DNA of 34,561 bases, taken from positions 1 to 34,561 of the forward strand of contig JBGAWK010000022.1 in assembly GCA_044227665.1 (NCBI GenBank), read 5' to 3'. The position numbers and the translations under genes are program-made. This DNA comes from JBGAWK01 sp044227665. GTDB lineage: Bacteria; Bacteroidota; Bacteroidia; Chitinophagales; JADIYW01. Position 1 is the stretch's first letter, and each line of letters starts with the position of its first letter. The notes beneath the pieces were generated by a model that saw only the letters and a program-made list of their open reading frames with translations, ran no database searches and was not told where the DNA came from. Shown one piece after another: positions 18,701-25,695 of the stretch.

Positions 18701-19238
18701 CCCATGTAACATCACAGGTAATGCTATAGCCATTTGAGAGATCTAAAACATAAGTTTTAGTTCCAGGACCTCCTCCTAAAAACGCTTTAGTAAATGACTG
18801 TGTACTAGAGTGATTATCATCATAATTTACACAACCTTCATTGTATTCCATGGGATCTCCACAATCATCGTCTTCCCAAGACTCTACTTCAAATATAACC
18901 CTATCCTCACAGATATTCCTGTAAATACCTATTGTCCTATCCCAAGTACGCGTGCCGCAAGTAGAGGCCGCTATTGTGGCGGTAGGGGAAAAGGCAGGAT
19001 TGGTATAAGGCCTTACTCTGATTTTCCATCTAGGCTCAGGAAAATCATCTGTGAAGCCGCAAATACCCACAGCATCATTACAACAATCATAATTGTTGTA
19101 CGTTTCTGTTACTTTCACTACTACATTTACGAGCTGCTGCGCTTTTGCATTGGCAAGCCACAACATCATTAGTAGAAACACCGGAATTTTACGCCAAAAC
19201 TTCGGTACTTTTTTGGGAATGATTAGATTGTATTGCAT
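12729..19238 (-). CDS. Giant secreted Ig-repeat surface protein with type B T9SS sorting domain
   Basis: The 2169-residue protein begins with a signal peptide (hydrophobic core FLLMMLWLANAKA, then QQ). Residues 35-190 form a Cys-rich N-terminal module. About 19 Ig-like modules of roughly 80 residues follow, each opening with a Cys motif like VCEGEQA or VCAGETA and ending with a GC-E/S-V pattern. A proprotein-convertase-type P domain is embedded at about 722-883. Residues 1231-1763 hold a tandem duplication of a three-module unit. A PKD-like module precedes the last 86 residues (IPEVFTPNGDGKNDTW, then LCIYSRDGAQLF and PDGTYWYVI), a textbook gliding-motility-associated type B sorting domain (TIGR04131 type). 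It is expected to be exported by T9SS and held on the surface as an adhesin or SprB-like filament. Its 3' neighbour is the PorP/SprF-OmpA fusion. No catalytic domain is recognised. Confidence 0.92.
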   Translation of the reverse strand: MQYNLIIPKKVPKFWRKIPVFLLMMLWLANAKAQQLVNVVVKVTETYNNYDCCNDAVGICGFTDDFPEPRWKIRVRPYTNPAFSPTATIAASTCGTRTWDRTIGIYRNICEDRVIFEVESWEDDDCGDPMEYNEGCVNYDDNHSSTQSFTKAFLGGGPGTKTYVLDLSNGYSITCDVTWARVGLNVITAVNPSVCRGDKAILTAVNNDPDVNVIAFRWYRDPALSDLAFTGNPYPTPNIFADRSYWVTGVLEGGCETNPKKVDITVIEKPVAPIAPAVQTCLNGQALLKARSPIVGGIFTWYDDPLGNVPLASGSTFLTPPLSAPRSYWVSVKDPVASCPSNLREVPVTVDLVLNTPTAENVTICEGDEATLTATATAGAEVRWYADADLTNLLFIGTEFKVSPTTNNTYYLTQAVNGCTSGLSSVSVSVNSKPITPFVSQINVCSNQKQVNITITPPEGHTVNIYENGIFKLNTSGYFNYNFVTSPVSFTTIEYSYVNTSTGCESDKANYYIIPYDDVEEPTAPNVSLCVNEEGQIISNGSSEATSIRFYASDATTLLETDLGNRGSYNVSSASEGTFTYYTSAVSADGCESEKMRVDVIVGSGAPTTAPMAADATVCEGERAILTATGSVGGAMYWYSDPALTNLLFIGNPYESLPLIGDAVFYVAEGAGNCGSSDATTVNVTVTPAASLPFATADYTICQGQVIPTGEGLVANCSDASSGGINNAVITGMASFPILLGSDSDIGGIVSLDASIIPAGSTVTDISLSVSLAHTWAEDVTLDLIAPSGIAANVLNVNAGNDNFGTTGTTPLNYIFNDLATGYVIGTPGNNDIPSGSYLPNESFSTFTGANASGTWTLDVNDAFDGDGGVLSGASLSITYQLPADAGSLTWWDTPTGGVQLGSGVPFVPASYETLSVGQHTYYAQCDDASTCGNKRVAVNFNVLPAIASPIASGDDAVCEGEQANFIVSNPARTVEWYADDELSVLLGTGSTFTSPPLSEATTFYVVNNNGNCNSEASSITVNVNPLPTTEIYADPSPSFFSGNIEICEGSLVTLEVVLEDPFNQVALLYTEEEPSNLLADWLLVTDQYFEINTMSDMIYYVRVYDLVTGCYSKPVPIYIDVFDKPNDVEVRGTTVCVDEPAIVHADVTTIFDNPGDNTQVMVYLFDENGLFIDAQDVPLGVTSFNVDFEIGSFSDAGTYNYLITTANGYCYGTPQVVTVTVADAPSSPRVTNDFVCAGETAMLRAVTTEGLVHWYPSMTSTDVLQVGGVFTIPNALDNTTYYVSSVNEAGCESPRVPVGVTVFAKPEAPEVEAEELVICLGQTATFTVTNADPDLIYVWSSDPLGVDIWGTGETFETPALSQYTAFYVTAIDPETGCTSDPTAAWVIVDNTLVISSATAEPACEGNDVHVQVATWDVVGAVALYDWDLNLVDVAFIPDDDDGDDQTPWVADFYRSDLPAGEYIYYVKEFGDYFFPCGSIPISVLVKVLENPEPPSVSNDTVCAGDAARLLAESTDGTINWYMSSSSDVVLHTGAIFDIPVANTNSTYWISVVNANGCESERVPVSVHVNALPATPEIEDVSACYGTPTDLEVANIDEDLYYEWATDPDFVYSFGIGAGTFTTAGLFQNTTYYVRSIDPVTGCTSPAVGVRVFIDNTLIISNPVSDPVCEGNDAVIKVSAWDVDAVVALFDWDLNLVDIVSLPDGDPGDDNSPWVADFYISDLSAGEYIYYVLEIGNEFYPCGSIPISVLVRVLDGPSKPDAMNDSPTCEGGDVLVSATAEDASIYAWSGPNSFNSNAQTFILNDVTLSQAGNYIVTVYDLSGCSASDTTTVIVNPSPSLGEGQEPTYNAPLCERDTLKLTVGLVDNATYAWVAPNGMKYYTREVQIPDVKESDDQGFYSVQITDTLTGCKSQWYSILVNINKRPDNVIAVNDGPKCAGENIQLSTGKVYNAEYSWTGPNQFVSEERTPTIENIQQENAGIYTVVVSVDGCSSDPATTEVIVYPNPVADAGKDDTTEHGTPIQLNGSGGITYQWTPNTYIVPSNNVPNPYVNPPLGNNTYILTVWNEYGCSDEDEVVITVLPTDKLDIPEVFTPNGDGKNDTWIIGFLSDIGEYQLCIYSRDGAQLFCTKNYENDWDGTYKGDELPDGTYWYVITSSEHTYKGAVTIRR
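13950..15545 (-). repeat. In-gene tandem duplication, two units of about 795 bp
   Basis: Two consecutive units of about 265 codons (roughly 14750-15545 and 13950-14750) each encode three Ig-like modules in the same order. Marker strings recur at a fixed offset: DWDLNLVD, SPWVADFY/TPWVADFY, AGEYIYYV and PCGSIPISVLV. At the DNA level the string gattgatccacaagga-like marker (ccacaagga at 14011 and 14806) is spaced exactly 795 bp. The first module starts a third time (NDSPTCEGG) and then diverges. Confidence 0.88.
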
Positions 19239-19381
19239 ATTATTATAATAATTAGATTAACAAATATTAACAAAAGGTAAATATAAAATAAAACACAAAT
19301 ATGAATTTCCATTGTGGATAAATATATATTTATGCACAATAAACTAGTTGGCAATGGGAAATTATAAAAAAAATCTATGTA

Positions 19382-20293
19382 TTAAAGTACTTGCGCTATT
19401 AGTGGTGCTAAAGAATAGATATTAACATATTCATTTGCAACAAATTGTGCATTAGGGTGTGAATCAGTTATAGAAATTGAAGATAGTAGTGAAGAAGCAA
19501 AAATTCTATCTAAACTATCGCTACAAAATACTCCATGAGTGGCTACTACAAATATTTTTTTTGCACCTTTAGATAAATAGGCGTCTGCAGCCTTTAGTAA
19601 TGACCCGCCTGTCCGGATGATATCATCATAAATAATCACATTTTTACCATCAACGTCTGCTGAAATATCTGCAACTTCTGTATGACTATCGGAAATTCTT
19701 TTTTTGAGAATAAATGCTGCATTTACATGCATATCATTGGCTAGTGATTCTACCCATTTTGCTCTTCCTGCATCTGTGCTAGCTAAGACGAAGTCTTGAT
19801 TTTCTGCCATAGCTATAACGGCTCTAGTAATGACAGGCTTTGCATATACATGAAATGTTTTTACGTTATTCTCAAAATAATAAGGAATACCTTCAGAATG
19901 TAAATCGAACATATATATTTCCAACCCTGATTCTGGTTGTGGTATGGAAGAAAGGAGAATAGCTCTGGTCTTAGCTTTTACGACTTCCCCAATTTTTGTT
20001 GCTCTTTCCATTGTACTATACCCAAAAAAAGGGATAATTATTTTTGTTTTCACTGCCCTAAATTGAGTACATGCCGTAGCTATATCATACAGTGCTAAGA
20101 CTGCCTTGTCACTGATAGTTCCTGCAATAATTATAGCTTCTTTACCTGAAATATCCGACAGTATTCTATGGTAAATTTCCCCGTCAGGAAAAACTTTTGA
20201 CTCTATAATGCCTTCTTCAATATCAGGCGATAATGCCAAAATTTTTTGTGCCAAGTATTGATATTCCGGAATATAGAATAATATTTTTTTCAT
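19382..20293 (-). CDS. prs: Ribose-phosphate pyrophosphokinase (PRPP synthetase), divergent type
   Basis: The 303-residue protein has the tandem phosphoribosyltransferase fold of PRPP synthetases, which make PRPP from ribose 5-phosphate and ATP. Visible features are FPDGEIYHRI, PFFGYSTMERATKIGEVVKA (equivalent to the canonical ATP-loop region), FDLHSEGIPYYF, ASTDAGRAKW, the catalytic flexible-loop KKR followed by Glu, and the PRPP-binding YDDIIRTGGS. Several segments (TMER, SSIP, HGVF) depart from the canonical class I enzyme and recall class II plant-type enzymes, which are phosphate-independent; that assignment is from memory of the families. It sits 9 bp downstream of aceK and is probably co-transcribed with it. 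Confidence 0.8.
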   Translation of the reverse strand: MKKILFYIPEYQYLAQKILALSPDIEEGIIESKVFPDGEIYHRILSDISGKEAIIIAGTISDKAVLALYDIATACTQFRAVKTKIIIPFFGYSTMERATKIGEVVKAKTRAILLSSIPQPESGLEIYMFDLHSEGIPYYFENNVKTFHVYAKPVITRAVIAMAENQDFVLASTDAGRAKWVESLANDMHVNAAFILKKRISDSHTEVADISADVDGKNVIIYDDIIRTGGSLLKAADAYLSKGAKKIFVVATHGVFCSDSLDRIFASSLLSSISITDSHPNAQFVANEYVNIYSLAPLIAQVL

Positions 20294-20302
20294 ACGAATT
20301 GA

Positions 20303-22021
20303 TTAACGATTAAACCTCTTGGATTCATCATAAGCAAAAAACCGCAAGTATTCGCCAGCCTTGATACTCTTCTGTATATTTCTCCAAAATTTGGGCTGAA
20401 ATAAATCTTCATGTGCGGATAGGAATACTGCGCCGAGTTCGCCTTCTGGTGCCATAAAATTTCGAAACTCTTCGGGAAAAACATCGTTAGTATCTGTAGC
20501 GATATGTAAATCTCTTCCTAAATATAAATCCTCTTCATCTGGGTCAGGAAGTCGTCGGAATCTACATTCTGTAATTTTGCTGATTTCATCATAGTCATAA
20601 AATATCACTCTACCATGGCGTGTCACCCCAAAATTCTTATGGAGTAAGTCCCCGGGGAAAATATTGGCTGCTGCCAGTTCTTTTACACAATAGCCATAGT
20701 CAAGGATAGCCCTGTATTTATCTATGGGTGTAGCTTTCTCTAGGTAGATATTGAGGGGTGTCATCTTCCTTTCCATGTAACAGTGCTTGATAGTAATATT
20801 CTCTCCAATAATTTCTATAGACTCCTTTGCTACATTACACAATTCTTCCAATAATTCATCAGAAAACAGTCTCAATGGAAATACTAGATGCTCAAAGCTG
20901 TGGGCATAAGCCATGCGCCCTACCCTATCATTTATCTCTACTTCCTCGTATTTCTTGAAGACGCCGTCTCTGGTGATAGTCTTTGGATTGTCAAATTTGT
21001 CTTTGACAATTTTGAATACAAAATTGAAATATTTGAGTGTAAATACACTCATTACCATACCCTTGATACCTGGAGCAATAATAAATTTATCGTCATGATT
21101 GCGTATATAATTGTACAAATCTCTATAAAGTATAGTCTTGCCGTGCCTATAATATCCTATAGAATCATACAATTCTGCAAAGGGCTTCAATGGAAGCATA
21201 TTTTTTAGGTAATGTATCAATTCTTTGGGCTTTTCTGTATATGCAAAAAATGAAGCTCTTGTAAAGCTGAATATAATGCTTATATCTGCTCTGTCGTGTA
21301 TTACAGTATCTACATATAAGCCTCTTTCTTCGTTAAGGATAGGTATTACCAAGGGCATATTCCAATTGAAATATAGGAGTCTCCCTACTAAGAAGGCACC
21401 TCTATTCCTATAAAATACGGTATTTAAAAATTCGATTTTATCTATATAGAGATTATTTTTTTGTGCTATAATGGAAGGCACAATTTCATCAAAAATATGT
21501 TGTATATCACTGTCTATATTCTCCCATTCCACCTGAAAATCATAGGAAAGTAATATTTCTTTGATAATGTCTTTGCTTAGGAGATTCGCTTTGAAGGTCT
21601 TGAATACTAAGGGTGGTGTAAAGTCACAAATCTGGTAGTCTTTATCGTCGAAGAATTCAAATTTTTCGTCAAAGGCATAGTTGTAATTATTAAAAATTTT
21701 TCTCGTTACCGAATTATAAAAAGTTTCGGTATTTTGCTTATCAGCGCGGGTATCGGTAAGAAGAAGATATTGCGTTTTGATATCCTGCCAGATAGAAGGA
21801 TTCGATATTTCGTTTTTTAGTATTTCAGAGATTTCTGCAACTGCCTGCTTTACATGTCCTCCGTAAAGTCTATATCGTTGCTGCGCTTTTTCGAAGAGTT
21901 CGGGATATTTTCTATTTTCAAAATAATATTTTCCTACAGCTGTAATTTCCAGATATTCTGTGATTAATGTATTCCACTGATGGAAGATGATATGGGCTAC
22001 TTTCGCTTCCGGCTTTTCCAT
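20303..22021 (-). CDS. aceK: Isocitrate dehydrogenase kinase/phosphatase
   Basis: The 572-residue protein is co-linear with E. coli AceK (578 residues), the bifunctional enzyme that phosphorylates and dephosphorylates isocitrate dehydrogenase to steer carbon into the glyoxylate bypass. Visible blocks are VVFYRNRGAFLVGRL-like FYRNRGAFLVGRL, the ATP-binding loop APGIKGMVMSVFTL followed by FKIVKDKF, NDRVGRMAYAHSFEHLVFP (with the Asp needed for phosphatase activity), ERKMTPLNIYLE, and AAANIFPGDLLHKNFGVTRHG followed by FYDYDE (kinase catalytic Asp and Asn). DVFPEEFRNF near the C-terminus also matches. All key residues seem intact, so activity is expected. No isocitrate lyase, malate synthase or isocitrate dehydrogenase gene is in the window. 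The start is 46 bp from the divergent kinase gene at 22067. Confidence 0.93.
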   Translation of the reverse strand: MEKPEAKVAHIIFHQWNTLITEYLEITAVGKYYFENRKYPELFEKAQQRYRLYGGHVKQAVAEISEILKNEISNPSIWQDIKTQYLLLTDTRADKQNTETFYNSVTRKIFNNYNYAFDEKFEFFDDKDYQICDFTPPLVFKTFKANLLSKDIIKEILLSYDFQVEWENIDSDIQHIFDEIVPSIIAQKNNLYIDKIEFLNTVFYRNRGAFLVGRLLYFNWNMPLVIPILNEERGLYVDTVIHDRADISIIFSFTRASFFAYTEKPKELIHYLKNMLPLKPFAELYDSIGYYRHGKTILYRDLYNYIRNHDDKFIIAPGIKGMVMSVFTLKYFNFVFKIVKDKFDNPKTITRDGVFKKYEEVEINDRVGRMAYAHSFEHLVFPLRLFSDELLEELCNVAKESIEIIGENITIKHCYMERKMTPLNIYLEKATPIDKYRAILDYGYCVKELAAANIFPGDLLHKNFGVTRHGRVIFYDYDEISKITECRFRRLPDPDEEDLYLGRDLHIATDTNDVFPEEFRNFMAPEGELGAVFLSAHEDLFQPKFWRNIQKSIKAGEYLRFFAYDESKRFNR

Positions 22022-22066
22022 GTCGTTAAAATTAGCGAAATTAGTCTTTTATTACATTGTTTGAAG

Positions 22067-23734
22067 ATGTTTTTGGTAGTATCCTTACGATTCTTGGCAC
22101 TTTTGATGTTTTTACATACGAATTGCGTGGGCAAGGATTATCGTATTACTTATACTAACACTCAAAGGAATATGAAAATTTCGGTACTTACTGCTGAAAG
22201 TATTCCTTCTACTGATTATACTTTACATATCATTAATACTACGTCTGACACGGATTTCATGATTACCTTCGCCTCTGCGAAATTGTATCAAATTCATATC
22301 AAGACTTCAGATACAGCATTTACTCTTGGCAATAAATACCCTTTTAATAGGAGAATAATAAAGGACAGGAACATTGTAGTGCCACTTCGTATAGCAAATC
22401 ATGATACTACTCGAATATCGCTAAGCTCTTCTACTTCATCGTATCAGAGTTTTTTGAATACGCCTAAATTAGAAAGTCAAATTGATGCGAGGGATAATAT
22501 TTTACTGGGAATATTTTTTGGTATCTGCTATATTTTTACATTTTTTTTGATAGGATTATATATTTTCTCTAAAAATAAATTTTTCCTTTATTATTTATTT
22601 CTTAGTGAGACTACAATATTTATATATATATATTCCTCTGGTATAGGCTATCAATATATTTGGGGTAGTTGTACAATTTTCCAACATTATGCTGAATACT
22701 ATCTGTATGCTCTATATTTATTTTCGCATATATTATTTGTAAGGTTATTTTTTAATACCCAACTTAACTTTAGACGGCTAGACAAATTTTTCATTTTCCT
22801 GTTAGGTTTACTGGCTCTATTTATCATGTCTACTTCATTATATATCGTAGTATCTGAAGAAGTTTTTGAGATTTCTAACCTAATTATTAAAAATTTACTT
22901 TACCTATTATTTACTATTTACGAGCATAATCTTCTATTTAATTATCTATATGATTTTTGGTTTAGATTTAATCTTGTAGCGAGCCATCTATCCTTGCCTC
23001 ATATACTTTTCCATATTACGATAATCGAATATTTTTTGATAGTGTATTACATTACTATTAGTTTTTACAGAGATGTAAAAAGGTATTCATTGGCGCAATT
23101 TCAACTTCATGCTATCGAAAATAAAATATTGACGGCATTTAATGTAGGGAAAAATAATGAAAAGGAAGAATTGTCAGAAAAATTATATGATAATTTGGTA
23201 TTGGATATCAATAATCAGATATCGTACTATGGTGTCACAAATTTAGTGTTAGCAGAAAAATTAGAGGAAATAAAGCATCATATTATCTCCCTTTGGGAAA
23301 AGCATGACCATTCTACCTATTTTTCTTTTATTAATACCTATACACTCGTAAGCCATGTAGTAAAGGATCTTCTAGAAAAACATATTGCAATAACTATAGA
23401 GCAAGATAAAAACACTTATGATTTTATAGATACTAATAATTATATAAATTTATATCATATCATTACTGAAATTGCCAATAATATAGTAAAACATGCCAAA
23501 GCTCATCATGTTACTATCCACCTAATACATAATGAAATATCACATCTCATAATCATACAAGATAATGGGATAGGCCTAAATAAAAACTTTTCCAAAAGTG
23601 GGCTGGGAATGGTGAATATGGATAAAAGAATAGCATTGTTACAAGGGAAGCTGACTATTGAAAATTCGGCACAAAGGGGAACTACTGTTACTATAACATT
23701 GCCGCTGCATTTATTTAAAACTATTATTAAATGA
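22067..23734 (+). CDS. 7TM sensor kinase-like protein with intact ATPase domain but Tyr in place of the phospho-accepting His
   Basis: The 555-residue protein has a signal peptide, a roughly 130-residue extracytoplasmic domain, seven hydrophobic spans with the GYQYIWG signature of 7TMR-DISM sensors, and a cytoplasmic histidine-kinase core. The HATPase_c part looks functional: N box EIANNIVKHAK (Glu468, Asn472), G1 DNGIG (499-503), G2 SGLGM (512-514) and a final GTTVTITLPL. In the HisKA_3-type helix the expected ELHDxxG box reads EKLYDNLV, with Tyr374 (TAT at 23186-23188) at the His position. The ATG at 22067 is chosen because it opens the signal peptide and avoids overlap with aceK. It overlaps the next gene by ATGA. 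It may be a pseudokinase-type regulator or the catalytic half of a split kinase. Confidence 0.85.
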   Translation: MFLVVSLRFLALLMFLHTNCVGKDYRITYTNTQRNMKISVLTAESIPSTDYTLHIINTTSDTDFMITFASAKLYQIHIKTSDTAFTLGNKYPFNRRIIKDRNIVVPLRIANHDTTRISLSSSTSSYQSFLNTPKLESQIDARDNILLGIFFGICYIFTFFLIGLYIFSKNKFFLYYLFLSETTIFIYIYSSGIGYQYIWGSCTIFQHYAEYYLYALYLFSHILFVRLFFNTQLNFRRLDKFFIFLLGLLALFIMSTSLYIVVSEEVFEISNLIIKNLLYLLFTIYEHNLLFNYLYDFWFRFNLVASHLSLPHILFHITIIEYFLIVYYITISFYRDVKRYSLAQFQLHAIENKILTAFNVGKNNEKEELSEKLYDNLVLDINNQISYYGVTNLVLAEKLEEIKHHIISLWEKHDHSTYFSFINTYTLVSHVVKDLLEKHIAITIEQDKNTYDFIDTNNYINLYHIITEIANNIVKHAKAHHVTIHLIHNEISHLIIIQDNGIGLNKNFSKSGLGMVNMDKRIALLQGKLTIENSAQRGTTVTITLPLHLFKTIIK

Positions 23735-25053
23735 CCGCACCGAACGAAACGCTTATTTTTGCTGAAGGACTCTTGTATGGGGTAATGATTTTTTATTGCT
23801 TTACGAGTATCATCATAAGTATATTAATAAATATTAAGGGCTATTATTATTTCTCTCTATTTCTACTGTCAGGAGTAATCTACAATTTTGTAAAGAGCGA
23901 ACATATTCGTCTGGGATTCAATTTCCTAGACAATCGTAGCTTTGAAATCCTAGAGCACTATCTGATGCTTGTCTATTTATTGACGCTATTGCTTTTTATT
24001 TGGTATTATCTTAATAACAGGTATAATATTCCAAAATTTACTGAATGGACATTGAGGATGGTGCTGCTTACTATTATAGGACTTTTTGTTTATAATATCG
24101 TATCCAATTTTTTTTACTCCTATTATCCTGAACAGCTGCTTAACTTTCTCAATGGGTGGATTTTTCAGACGGTAAATATTATTTTGGGTATTCTCCTCAT
24201 AGCACAATATCCAAAGCTTAGAGACAAGCAAATGACTATTTTTACTATTCTATATTTTGGTATCTTCAGTATATTATTCTTCAATCCGGATACAAATATT
24301 TCTACTTTATTTAGTAAAAAGGTGTCGGAATATTTCCTATACTGCGGGGGGTTAGTGATAGGTATTTTACTTATGATTATCACTATACTCAGAGCTTTCT
24401 ATATCCGAAGCAATAGCACAAAAATTGCTAAAGAAATTAGGGATACCCATCTGGCTTACGCTTATGCTCTAATACAAGGCAGACAAAACGAACGCAGAAG
24501 ATTTGCCGAAGAACTGCATGACCATATAGGCATATCTCTCACTACTTTGAAAATTAATAGTACCGCCTTCTTTGATGACGTTATAGAGAGAAATATTTTC
24601 AATAAAAAAATAGATATACTTTGTAAAAAGGTTAGAAATGAGTCTCATGAGCTTCTCCCGCCTACCCTCACCAAATTTGGTTTACAAAAAGCATTATTGT
24701 ACTATAGAGAACAAAAAAATAGAGACTCCTTTGTAATGCAACTCAAATGGAATTTACATAATGAAAAACTCTCTTCCACAACAGAGTATGTAATCTATTT
24801 TATTGTCACCAAAACGCTAGACTATGTATGTACTCAAAAAGTTGAAGGCATCATACAATGTACACTTATCCAATTTCCTACTTCAAAATTTATTAAATTA
24901 AAAATCAATTATACGGGCCATGCATTTGACAAAAACCAATCTATGATTTCCTCCACTAAGTCCTTACTCAAATTGCTTAATGGCAATTTTTACAGTTCTA
25001 TAAAAAATATTTGGGATAATCAGGTAGATATAGAAATACCTTATGTTGCATAA
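23731..25053 (+). CDS. 7TM histidine kinase-like protein with intact His box but degenerate ATPase domain
   Basis: The 440-residue protein has about seven membrane spans in residues 10-230 and no large extracytoplasmic domain. The HisKA_3-type box is well kept: NERRRFAEELHDHIGISLTTL with His263 (CAT at 24517-24519), followed by RNESHELLPPTLTKFGL, typical of LytS/NarX-like kinases. The C-terminal region aligns with HATPase_c by length and order but has lost its motifs: where E-x-x-N-N-x-x-K-H-A is expected it reads IVTKTLDYVCTQK, where D-N-G is expected it reads YTG (394-396), and no glycine-rich G2 loop is seen. It therefore probably cannot bind ATP alone but could accept phosphate. It is coupled by ATGA to the preceding gene, whose defects are the reverse. 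No response regulator is adjacent. Confidence 0.83.
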   Translation: MTAPNETLIFAEGLLYGVMIFYCFTSIIISILINIKGYYYFSLFLLSGVIYNFVKSEHIRLGFNFLDNRSFEILEHYLMLVYLLTLLLFIWYYLNNRYNIPKFTEWTLRMVLLTIIGLFVYNIVSNFFYSYYPEQLLNFLNGWIFQTVNIILGILLIAQYPKLRDKQMTIFTILYFGIFSILFFNPDTNISTLFSKKVSEYFLYCGGLVIGILLMIITILRAFYIRSNSTKIAKEIRDTHLAYAYALIQGRQNERRRFAEELHDHIGISLTTLKINSTAFFDDVIERNIFNKKIDILCKKVRNESHELLPPTLTKFGLQKALLYYREQKNRDSFVMQLKWNLHNEKLSSTTEYVIYFIVTKTLDYVCTQKVEGIIQCTLIQFPTSKFIKLKINYTGHAFDKNQSMISSTKSLLKLLNGNFYSSIKNIWDNQVDIEIPYVA

Positions 25054-25054
25054 C

Positions 25055-25636
25055 TTACTGTTTTTTGAATAATTCCTTTATTCCAGTCTTTATTGAAGAG
25101 TTTTCGTCATCTTCATGTTCATCCATATCAATATCTTGCTTTTCAAATATTTTGCCATTCTCATCATAATATTCTATAAGATACAATTTGCCTTCACGAT
25201 TAAAGTATTGCCATCTTCCTATCCTTACATTACATAGCTGCCTGTCAAAGAGATTATCCCAGTCGCCGGTAGTATTTTCCTTGAATTGTCCTATTACTTT
25301 TATGCCGCCATCTGCGTAGTATTCCCTGTATATTCCTACTATGCAATCTTTGTATTGAAAGGCTACATGTAAGAGGTGATCTTGCTCATCGAAGGTATAG
25401 AGGTAGCAGGGTTTACAGGCCCCCATTGAATTCCATTGCAGATTATATTTACTATAATATTCACGGGATACAGAGTTTCCATTTACTTTGTAATCTGTAT
25501 AAAAACCTTTATCTATTGCTTCAAGAAATACATCATAAGATTTCAGTGAGTCATACTGAGGATCTATATACCCTATGTGCTCTTGACCAATAGCTCCACG
25601 GCAGAGCAACAAGAAAATAATCAAGTACTTGTACAT
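25055..25636 (-). CDS. Secreted MORN-like repeat protein
   Basis: The 193-residue product has a signal peptide (MYKYLIIFLLLCRGAIGQ) and two or three MORN-like strand repeats in its second half, seen as VGIYREYYADGGIKVIGQF and IGRWQYFNREGKLYLIEYYDENGK. Proteins of this type are common in Bacteroidota and often named YwqK-like antitoxin, but no toxin partner is present and the function is unknown. A CxxC motif (GACKPC) sits at about residues 74-77, possibly a disulphide or metal site. The C-terminus is acidic (DMDEHEDDEN). Its stop lies 1 bp from the stop of the convergent kinase gene. Confidence 0.7.
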   Translation of the reverse strand: MYKYLIIFLLLCRGAIGQEHIGYIDPQYDSLKSYDVFLEAIDKGFYTDYKVNGNSVSREYYSKYNLQWNSMGACKPCYLYTFDEQDHLLHVAFQYKDCIVGIYREYYADGGIKVIGQFKENTTGDWDNLFDRQLCNVRIGRWQYFNREGKLYLIEYYDENGKIFEKQDIDMDEHEDDENSSIKTGIKELFKKQ

Positions 25637-25695
25637 GATATAAATGTAACCTAGAATTATACTAAAATTTGTAAAAGTATTCCACCATTGTGCAA

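Noticed and set aside
18810..19172. 120-residue + strand open frame opposite the 5' end of the giant gene
   Set aside because: It is an antisense shadow: low-complexity start (Met followed by Ile repeats), no recognisable domain, and it lies fully inside the well-supported surface-protein gene.
19239..19381. 143-bp AT-rich gap searched for an RNA gene, terminator or promoter for the giant gene
   Set aside because: No hairpin with a T run, no exact TAnnTTTG on the minus strand and no tRNA-like structure could be found; a promoter probably exists but cannot be placed.
21980..22066. 29-codon N-terminal extension of the first kinase gene
   Set aside because: It overlaps the start of aceK, and the ATG at 22067 gives a proper signal peptide.
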